From Streptomyces griseus (GTDB taxonomy: Bacteria; Actinomycetota; Actinomycetes; Streptomycetales; Streptomycetaceae): a stretch of 35,888 nucleotides of DNA. Each line of letters begins with the position of its first letter. The first letter of the stretch is position 1. Made by a program: the position numbers and the translations under genes. The notes below the pieces were generated by a model. It saw only the letters and a list, made by a program, of their open reading frames with translations, did not search any database and was not told the origin of the DNA. Positions 30,356-35,888 of the stretch are shown one piece after another. The stretch spans positions 1 to 35,888 of the forward strand of contig MUNB01000034.1 of assembly GCA_002154345.1 (NCBI GenBank). Direction: 5' to 3'.

Positions 30356-30377
30356 TCCGCCGACGGAGTACGGCGGA
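30356..30377 (+). terminator. Hairpin after the MltG-like gene
   Basis: TCCGCCG (30356-30362) pairs with CGGCGGA (30371-30377) around an 8-nt loop, 5 nt after the stop codon. A purine-rich tract follows instead of a U-tract. Confidence 0.5.
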
Positions 30378-30401
30378 GAAAGACCAAGGAAGCAGAAGGA
30401 A

Positions 30402-30434
30402 GGGCGGAGGAGGGGCGGAGGAAGGGCGGAGGGG
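30402..30434. repeat. Three 11-bp tandem repeats in a purine tract
   Basis: GGGCGGAGGAG, GGGCGGAGGAA and GGGCGGAGGGG begin at 30402, 30413 and 30424, an exact 11-bp period. They lie within a purine-dominated tract (30378-30434) that abuts the stop codon of the next minus-strand gene. Confidence 0.8.
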
Positions 30435-30435
30435 A

Positions 30436-31566
30436 TCAGGCCCCCGGGACCGGCGCGGCGACGGCCGCCCCGGTTTCCTCGTCCGCCCGCCCGCCACCGG
30501 TCCCCTTCAGCAGCCGCAGGACCGACCGGACCGCCGCGCGGCCCGCCCGGTTGGCGCCGATCGTGCTGGCGGACGGCCCGTACCCGACGAGATGGACGCG
30601 CCCGTCGCGGACGGCCCTGGTGTTCTCGGCCCGGATGCCGCCACCCGGCTCACGCAGCTTCAGCGGTGCCAGATGGTCCACGGCGGGCCGGAATCCGGTC
30701 GCCCAGAGGATCACATCGGCCTCGACGGTACGACCGTCGTCCCAGGCCACGCCGGTCGGCGTGATCCGGTCGAACATCGGCAGCCGGTCCAGCACGCCCG
30801 CGGCCCGGGCCCGCCGCACGGCATCGTTCAGCGGCAGTCCGGTCACGCTGACCACGCTCTTCGGCGGCAGCCCCTTGCGTACCCGCTCCTCCACCATCGC
30901 CACGGCTGCCCGCCCCCACTCCTCGGTGAACGGACCTTCGCGGAAGACCGGTTCGCTGCGGGTCACCCAGAAGGTGTCGGCCGCGTACTCGGCGATCTCC
31001 ATCAGATGCTGCGTACCGGAGGCGCCGCCCCCGACCACGAGGACGCGCTGCCCCGCGAACTCCTCGGGCCCCGGGTAGTTCGCCGTGTGCAGCTGCCGCC
31101 CCCGGAACGTCTCCTGGCCCGGGTAGCGCGGCCAGAACGGCCGGTCCCAGGTGCCGGTCGCGTTGATCAGGGCCCGCGTCGCGTACATCCCCTCGGACGT
31201 CTCCACCAGCAGCCGCCCGCCGCTTCCCTCCCGTACGGCGCTCACCTCCACGGGCCGGTGGACCCGCAGGTCGAAGCGCTCCTCGTACGCGGCGAAGTAC
31301 GCACCGATCACCTCCGACGAGGGCCGGTCCGGGTCGGCGCCGGTCAGCTCCATGCCCGGCAGCGCGTGCATCCCGTGGACCTTGCCGTACGTCAACGAGG
31401 GCCAGCGGAACTGCCATGCGCCGCCCGGCCGGGGCGCGTGGTCCAGCACGACGAAGTCGTCGTCCGGCTTCAGCCCGACGCGGCGCAGGTGGTGGGCGGC
31501 GGACAGCCCCGCCTGACCCGCGCCGATCACGACCACGTCCAGCTCGCGCACCCCAGAAATGTTCAC
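30436..31566 (-). CDS. Flavin-containing monooxygenase-like FAD/NADPH oxidoreductase
   Basis: The 376-aa protein has an FAD Rossmann motif VVVIGAGQAGLSAAHHL at 11-27 and an NADPH motif VLVVGGGASGTQHL around 175-188. Between them FRGRQLHTANY (154-164) is an exact FMO signature FxGxxxHxxxY. ILWATGFRP is the late ATG motif. FMO-type enzymes hydroxylate or oxygenate soft nucleophiles, often N or S atoms. The GTG at 31566 lacks a good ribosome site; a second GTG five codons later (VRELD) follows TGGGG and could be the real start. It lies downstream of the sulfonate operon but beyond a strong hairpin, so it is probably separate. The substrate is unknown. Confidence 0.88.
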   Translation of the reverse strand: MNISGVRELDVVVIGAGQAGLSAAHHLRRVGLKPDDDFVVLDHAPRPGGAWQFRWPSLTYGKVHGMHALPGMELTGADPDRPSSEVIGAYFAAYEERFDLRVHRPVEVSAVREGSGGRLLVETSEGMYATRALINATGTWDRPFWPRYPGQETFRGRQLHTANYPGPEEFAGQRVLVVGGGASGTQHLMEIAEYAADTFWVTRSEPVFREGPFTEEWGRAAVAMVEERVRKGLPPKSVVSVTGLPLNDAVRRARAAGVLDRLPMFDRITPTGVAWDDGRTVEADVILWATGFRPAVDHLAPLKLREPGGGIRAENTRAVRDGRVHLVGYGPSASTIGANRAGRAAVRSVLRLLKGTGGGRADEETGAAVAAPVPGA

Positions 31567-31581
31567 GCTTCTACTAACTGT

Positions 31582-31629
31582 TCGGGGCTCCGGGATCTTC
31601 CCGTACGGAGGAAGGCCTCGGAGCCCCGA
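31582..31629 (-). terminator. Bipartite hairpin ending the ssu operon
   Basis: An outer 11-bp perfect stem (31582-31592 with 31619-31629) encloses an inner 5-bp stem (CTTCC 31597-31601 with GGAAG 31610-31614), separated by symmetric 4-nt internal loops. It lies 44 nt after the ssuD stop codon and 15 nt before the FMO-like start. Terminator is the simplest reading; control of the next gene's leader is possible. Confidence 0.65.
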
Positions 31630-31673
31630 TGCGGTTCACCGCCGGCGGCAGGCCCCAGCGGTGGGCCGGGAGG

Positions 31674-32882
31674 TCAGCGGCCCCCGGCGAGCAGCAGGGG
31701 CGCCCCGCCCGGAGCCGGGACGGTCCGGCTCTCGGAGCCGGGGCCACCCAGCAGCGGCGACGCGGGCACGGTCGACAGCAGCCCGCGCCGGGCCAGCTCG
31801 GGTGTGACGCCCTCGCCGAACCAGTACGCCTCCTCCAGGTGCGGATAGCCGGAGAGCACGAAGTGCTCCACGCCCAGCGCGTGATACTCCTCGATCCGGT
31901 CGGCGACCTCCGCATGGCTGCCCACCAGCGCGGTACCGGCTCCGCCGCGCACCAGGCCGACCCCCGCCCAGAGGTTCGGCGCGATCTCCAGCTTGTCCCG
32001 CGAGCCACCGTGCAGCGCCAGCATCCGCTGCTGCCCGACCGACTCGCTCTTCCCCAGCGCCTGCTGCGCCGCCGCGATCGTCTCCGGATCGAGGTCGCCC
32101 AGCAGCCGGTCGGCGGTGGCCCACGCCTCGGCCGAGGAGTCCCGCGAAATGGTGTGCAGCCGGATACCGAACCGGACCGTGCGACCCTGCTCCTCCGCGA
32201 GACCGCGAATCCAGTCGATCTTCTCCTTCACCGCGGCGGGCGGCTCGCCCCAGGTCAGATAGACATCGGCGTGGGCGGCGGCGACCGGCCCGGCGGCCGC
32301 CGACGACCCGCCGAAGAAGATCTCCGGCAGCGGGTCCGGCGGCAGCGCGGTCAGCCCGCCCTCCACCTGGTAGTGCTCACCGTCGAAGTCGTACGGCTGT
32401 CCGCTCCAGGCGCCCCGTACCACGGACAGGAACTCCGCGGTCCGCGCATAGCGCCGGTCGTGGTCCACGTGGTCCCCGAAACGCCGCTGTTCGGTCGAGT
32501 CGCCGCCGGTCACCACATTGAGCAGCAGCCGCCCCCGGGTGATCCGCTGATAGGTGGCGGCCATCTGCGCGGCCAGCACGGGCGAGATGACCCCGGGCCG
32601 GAACGCCACCAGGAACTTCAGCCGCTCGGTGTGCTGGGCGAGCGCCACCGTGGTCAGCCAGGCGTCCTCGCACCAGGTGCCGGTCGGCGTCAGCACGGCC
32701 TCGAATCCCAACTGCTCGGCCGCTTTGGCGATCTGGGCCAGATACTCGATGTCCGGGGCGCGCACGCCGCTCACCGGGGTGATCCGGTCGCGCTTGATGC
32801 CGCCGTCGGTGTACGCGTGCCGGTCGACGAGCGTCCGGCCGTCGCCTCCGGTGGGCAGGAACCAGTGCAGATGGACGTTCAC
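31674..32882 (-). CDS. ssuD: FMNH2-dependent alkanesulfonate monooxygenase
   Basis: The 402-aa luciferase-like enzyme cleaves the C-S bond of alkanesulfonates with FMNH2 and O2, giving sulfite and an aldehyde. Family landmarks are LHWFLPTGGDGR at 5-16, AAEQLGFEAVLTPTGTWCEDAWL around 54-76, FLVAFRPGVISPVLAAQMAATYQRITRGRLLLNVVTGGD, GEHYQVEGG and FFGGSSAAAGPVAA. It is slightly longer than E. coli SsuD because of a Gly/Pro-rich tail. The GTG start follows AAAGG by about 7 nt and overlaps the ssuA stop codon by 4 nt (GTGA). No FMN reductase gene (ssuE) is in the window, so reduced flavin must come from elsewhere. Confidence 0.94.
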   Translation of the reverse strand: MNVHLHWFLPTGGDGRTLVDRHAYTDGGIKRDRITPVSGVRAPDIEYLAQIAKAAEQLGFEAVLTPTGTWCEDAWLTTVALAQHTERLKFLVAFRPGVISPVLAAQMAATYQRITRGRLLLNVVTGGDSTEQRRFGDHVDHDRRYARTAEFLSVVRGAWSGQPYDFDGEHYQVEGGLTALPPDPLPEIFFGGSSAAAGPVAAAHADVYLTWGEPPAAVKEKIDWIRGLAEEQGRTVRFGIRLHTISRDSSAEAWATADRLLGDLDPETIAAAQQALGKSESVGQQRMLALHGGSRDKLEIAPNLWAGVGLVRGGAGTALVGSHAEVADRIEEYHALGVEHFVLSGYPHLEEAYWFGEGVTPELARRGLLSTVPASPLLGGPGSESRTVPAPGGAPLLLAGGR

Positions 32883-33907
32883 GAGGAGGCCTTTCCGTAC
32901 GAGCGCGGTGCGGTGGAGGAAGCGGGGAGGTCGCGGTTGAAGCGGGTGTCGACGTAGTCCTCGAAGTCGAACTTCCGGGGAATCAGCTTCAGTTCGGCGA
33001 AGGTGTCGGCGATGTCCTGTTCGGAGGCGATGGCCGCGGCGTCGATCGCGATCGGGACGCGGGTGCCGTAGGTGAGCTTCACGGCGTCCAGTGCCACCTC
33101 GTAGGGGAGCCCGGTCTCCTTCGCCCAGACCTTCGCCCACTCCTCCGGGTGCTCGAAGACCCACTTCTGGGCCCGCTCCAGCCGGACGAGCAGATCGCCG
33201 ATGGCCTGCGACTTCTTCTGGTCCTTGAGCGACACGGGCGAAGCGACCTGGAACCCGAGGCCGTTGACGACCCCTTCGCCGGTCGTGAGCACCCGGGCGT
33301 CCGCCGTGCGCAGGACCTGCGAGGTGTACGGGTCCCAGATCGCCCAGGCGTCGACCTTGCCCCGGCTGAACGCGGCGAGCGCGTCGGCGGGCTGGAGGTA
33401 GTTCAGCTTCACGTCCCCGATGCCCAGCCCGGCCTTCTTGAGCGAGGCGACCAGCTGGAAGTGGGCCGAACTGCCCTGCGCCACGGCGATGGACCTGCCC
33501 TTGAGCTGGGCCGGCTTCGTGAGCGGCGAGTCCTCGGGCACGACGATGGCCTCACCGGCCGACGAGCCGTGGGCGGCGCCGACGACGGCGATGTTGGAGT
33601 CGGCCCCGGCGGCGAAGACGGGCGGCGTGTTGCCCACGCCCCCGATGTCCACCGCCCCGGCGCTGACGGCCTCCAGCATGGGCGGCCCCGAGGTGAAGGT
33701 GGACCACTTGATGCGGTAGTCGAGATCGTCGAGCTCACCGGAGGCCCGCAGGATCGCCTCGTAACCGCCCTTCTGGTCACCGACGTTGAGCGTCAGGCTG
33801 CCCTTCCCGTCCGTGCTGCCGCCCGAGTTGGCGGACGAGGCGCCGCCGCACGCGGAGAGGAGCAGGGCGAGGGGCAGGAGCAGGGCGGGCAGGATGCGGC
33901 GCTTCAT
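32879..33907 (-). CDS. ssuA: Sulfonate ABC transporter substrate-binding lipoprotein
   Basis: The 342-aa lipoprotein has the signal MKRRILPALLLPLALLLSAC with lipobox LSAC and the lipidated Cys at 20, then a Gly/Ser linker. The mature part is an NMT1/SsuA-type binding protein: LNVGDQKGGYEAILRASGELDDLDYRIKWSTFTSGPPMLEAVSAGAVDIGGVGNTPPVFAA, and later WAIWDPYTSQVLR. It would capture aliphatic sulfonates outside the membrane for SsuBC. Its ATG overlaps the ssuB stop codon by 4 nt and its stop overlaps the ssuD start by 4 nt, so all three are translationally coupled. Taurine or nitrate-type ligands cannot be excluded, but linkage to ssuD favours sulfonates. Confidence 0.93.
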   Translation of the reverse strand: MKRRILPALLLPLALLLSACGGASSANSGGSTDGKGSLTLNVGDQKGGYEAILRASGELDDLDYRIKWSTFTSGPPMLEAVSAGAVDIGGVGNTPPVFAAGADSNIAVVGAAHGSSAGEAIVVPEDSPLTKPAQLKGRSIAVAQGSSAHFQLVASLKKAGLGIGDVKLNYLQPADALAAFSRGKVDAWAIWDPYTSQVLRTADARVLTTGEGVVNGLGFQVASPVSLKDQKKSQAIGDLLVRLERAQKWVFEHPEEWAKVWAKETGLPYEVALDAVKLTYGTRVPIAIDAAAIASEQDIADTFAELKLIPRKFDFEDYVDTRFNRDLPASSTAPRSYGKASS

Positions 33908-34914
33908 GAGACGTCTCCGTGGCGGGGGTGTGCGGGCGATGCGGCGGGGTTCTTCGTGACGGCAGGGCCGTTCTGGCGGGGCGGCGCGGCGACATCGGAC
34001 GGGGGCCCGTCGGCGGCGGAGGTATCCGGCTCGCGGTGACCAGGGATACGCGACTCCCCGCGAGCGAGGCGCTCACCTGCCGGGCCGTCCTGGACCTCGG
34101 GGAAGCCCTCACCCTCCGGGCCGTCCTCGCCCTCCGGGTCGCCCTGGCCCTCGACGCCGAGTTCGGCCAGCAGTCGGGAGCGCAGTTCGGCGAACCCGGG
34201 GGAGCCGACCCCGCGCGGCCGGTCCAGCGCGACGGGCGTGTCGTACGCGATCCGGCCCTCCCGCATCACCAACGCCCGGTCGGCCAGCAGCAGGGCCTCG
34301 TCCACGTCATGGGTGACGAGCAGCACCGCGCAGCCGCGCCGCTGCCAGAGTTCGGCGACGAGCTGCTGGGCCTTGATCCGGGTCAGCGCGTCCAGTGCGC
34401 CGAAGGGCTCGTCGAGCAGCAGCAGATCGGGCTCGCGCACGAGGGCCCTGGCCAGCGAGGCACGTTGGGCCTCGCCGCCGGACAGCGTCTTGGGCCACGC
34501 CCCGGCCCGCTCCGCAAGGCCGACCTCCGCCAACGCCTGCTCGGCGACGGCGCGTTCGGGCTTGCCCGGCAGCCCGAGCAGCACATTGCGCCAGACCCGC
34601 TTCCAGGGCATCAGCCGTGGGGCCTGGAACGCGACCGCGCGCCGGCGGGGCACCAGCACGGTGCCCGAGATCTCGCGGTCGAGCCCGGCCAGCACCCGCA
34701 GCAAGGTCGACTTGCCGCAGCCGCTGCGCCCGAGCAGTGCGGTGAACTCGCCTGCCCTCAGGGTGAGATCGAGGTCGTCGATGACCGCGCGACCGTCGAA
34801 GGCGCGGGTGAGCCCTTCGACCCGTACGGCCGCCTCCGGTGCATCGCCCGAAGCCGTGGCCCCGGGGCCGGGGTCAAGAATGTCTTTCACTGGCCGGTGA
34901 AGGTCGGTCGCCAT
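33904..34914 (-). CDS. ssuB: Sulfonate ABC transporter ATPase with acidic C-terminal tail
   Basis: The 336-aa protein has a complete importer ATPase domain: Walker A GRSGCGKST at 62-70, Q-loop VAFQAPRLMPWKRVWRNV, signature KTLSGGEAQRASLARAL, Walker B LLLLDEPFGALD and H-loop VTHDVDEA. After about residue 250 it has an unusual tail of some 80 residues, first acidic and Gly/Pro-rich (GDPEGEDGPEGEGFPEVQDG), then Pro/Ser/Ala-rich; E. coli SsuB lacks this. The tail looks disordered. The start lies inside ssuC (28-nt overlap) and the stop overlaps ssuA by 4 nt. It powers uptake through SsuC at the cytoplasmic face. Confidence 0.93.
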   Translation of the reverse strand: MATDLHRPVKDILDPGPGATASGDAPEAAVRVEGLTRAFDGRAVIDDLDLTLRAGEFTALLGRSGCGKSTLLRVLAGLDREISGTVLVPRRRAVAFQAPRLMPWKRVWRNVLLGLPGKPERAVAEQALAEVGLAERAGAWPKTLSGGEAQRASLARALVREPDLLLLDEPFGALDALTRIKAQQLVAELWQRRGCAVLLVTHDVDEALLLADRALVMREGRIAYDTPVALDRPRGVGSPGFAELRSRLLAELGVEGQGDPEGEDGPEGEGFPEVQDGPAGERLARGESRIPGHREPDTSAADGPPSDVAAPPRQNGPAVTKNPAASPAHPRHGDVS

Positions 34915-35777
34915 TGCAGCAGCAGCCTTTCGAGGGTCCGGACGATGATGTCGGCGGTGAGGCCGAGGAAGGCGTAGACGACGAGACAGACGACGATCAC
35001 GTCGGTCCGGAAGAACTCGCGGGCCTGGTTCATCAGGAACCCGATCCCGGCGTCGGCGTTGATCGACTCACCGAAGACGAGAGCGAGCCAGGCCGTGGCC
35101 AGCGAGTAGCGCAGACCGGTCATGGCCCCGGGCAGCGCCCCCGGCAGCACCACATGGCGTACCAGGCCCCACCGCCCGAGCCCCAACGACTCACCGGCCT
35201 CGATGAGTTGGGCGTCGACACCGCGGATGCCCGCGTACACGTTGAGGTACAGATGGAAGGCCACCCCGAGCGCGATGAGCGCCACCTTCGGCGCCTCGCC
35301 GATCCCGAGCCAGATGATGAACAGCGGGATCAGCCCCACCCAGGGCACGGTGCGCAACATCTGCACGGTCGCGTCGACCAGGTCTTCCCCGAGCCGGGAA
35401 AGCCCCGAGGCGAGCGCGAGCGCCGTCCCGACGACCCCGCCGAGCAGCAGCCCCACGACGACCCGCTGGAGCGAGACCCCCATCGCGGCGGGCAGCGTCC
35501 CGTCGGCCACCAGGTCGGCCCCGGCGCGGGCGATGGTCCCGGGCGAGGCGAGCACATCGGGATGCAGCACCCCGGTGGCGCTGAACACCTGCCACAACAC
35601 GAGCAACAGCGACGGCCCCACCGCCCGCCGCGCCCACCGCGGAGCGGCCCGCAGCCACGACCGGCGCACGGACGCCGGAACGACCGCCTCCAGCTCGGGC
35701 GGGGTACGCGTCGGCGCGGAGGCCTTCTCCGGAGCGAGGTGCGCTGCGGGTGGGGGTGGCGCATGGCTGACGGTCAT
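34887..35777 (-). CDS. ssuC: Sulfonate ABC transporter permease
   Basis: The 296-aa membrane protein has about six helices after a Pro/Ala-rich cytoplasmic N-terminus (1-50). The importer EAA loop is EAGESLGLGRWGLVRHVVLPGALPGAM around 193-219. Other family matches are VLWQVFSATGVLHPDVLASPGTI and TVPWVGLIPLFIIWLGIGEAPKVALI. The ATG at 35777 has GGAG 5 nt upstream; the frame is open 28 codons further up without a better start. It is the first gene of the ssuCBAD operon and its 3' end overlaps ssuB by 28 nt. A 26-codon open frame ends on its start codon. Confidence 0.92.
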   Translation of the reverse strand: MTVSHAPPPPAAHLAPEKASAPTRTPPELEAVVPASVRRSWLRAAPRWARRAVGPSLLLVLWQVFSATGVLHPDVLASPGTIARAGADLVADGTLPAAMGVSLQRVVVGLLLGGVVGTALALASGLSRLGEDLVDATVQMLRTVPWVGLIPLFIIWLGIGEAPKVALIALGVAFHLYLNVYAGIRGVDAQLIEAGESLGLGRWGLVRHVVLPGALPGAMTGLRYSLATAWLALVFGESINADAGIGFLMNQAREFFRTDVIVVCLVVYAFLGLTADIIVRTLERLLLQWRPTFTGQ

Positions 35778-35854
35778 GGGGGCTCCACGGAAGGCCGCAC
35801 GGATGCGGGGCGGGCGAGGGATCGCGGGCATGCCGAGGCACCCCCGTACCGCAT
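35774..35854 (-). CDS. Possible 26-residue leader peptide upstream of ssuC
   Basis: A short frame starts at ATG (35854), encodes 26 residues (MRYGGASACPRSLARP at the N-terminal end) and ends with a TGA that overlaps the ssuC ATG (ATGA). It has one Cys at residue 9. No clear ribosome site precedes it and it lacks the RHVDL-type motif I recall from actinobacterial leader peptides near sulfur genes. Coupling geometry is suggestive, coding status weak. The window edge is 34 nt upstream, so any promoter is outside or truncated. Confidence 0.25.
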   Translation of the reverse strand: MRYGGASACPRSLARPASVRPSVEPP

Positions 35855-35888
35855 GCGTCATGACCGACCGGAGGCGGGCGGGGAGACG

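Overview
The window looks like a core-type chromosomal segment of a Streptomyces or close relative. GC content is very high with G/C at most third codon positions, GTG starts are frequent, and the gene families are typical of Streptomyces: a DUF3516 helicase, a LigB-type ATP-dependent ligase, paired ABC exporters, a fused membrane spermidine-synthase-like protein and a Tat-exported oxidoreductase fold. I see no insertion sequence, integrase, phage gene, CRISPR array, tRNA or rRNA. About 29 protein genes are supported. The first 80 bases hold nothing I can call.

Region 1 (81-7966). A secreted beta-propeller protein (BNR_4 type) is followed by a leftward run: DUF389 membrane protein, DUF2252 protein, ClC-type channel, GNAT acetyltransferase and glutathione peroxidase. 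The run ends at a textbook intrinsic terminator (1539-1580). It looks like a stress and ion-handling cluster. A small CxxC zinc-ribbon-like protein (DUF6011 type) and acyl-CoA thioesterase TesB converge.

Region 2 (8001-17377) is housekeeping: DUF3516 helicase, YdjM-like membrane protein, ATP-dependent DNA ligase, type II NADH dehydrogenase-like flavoprotein, an APH-fold kinase and a membrane-fused spermidine-synthase-like protein. Several hairpins here incorporate the stop codon of the gene they follow. The tail of the YdjM gene, including its stop codon, is duplicated.

Region 3 (17435-28366) is transport and redox. Two translationally coupled ABC half-exporters have complementary degenerate ATP-site motifs, so they should form a heterodimer with one working ATP site. 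Next come a Tat-exported Gfo/Idh/MocA (GH109-like) protein and a large FAD plus Fe-S D-2-hydroxyacid dehydrogenase. A MarR regulator is divergent from a third ABC exporter. The 113-bp MarR/ABC gap carries two dyads about two helical turns apart, a good rightward promoter, and an extended -10 that would make the marR mRNA leaderless.

Region 4 (28464-35888). An unrecognised 203-aa protein and a short MltG-like protein flank a gap containing a tiny gene on the opposite strand. It encodes a 19-residue hydrophobic peptide with a strong ribosome site and its own hairpin terminator. I consider this the most novel feature. A flavin-monooxygenase-like protein follows. The window ends with a tightly overlapping leftward sulfonate operon in the order ssuC-ssuB-ssuA-ssuD, closed by a bipartite hairpin and lacking ssuE locally.
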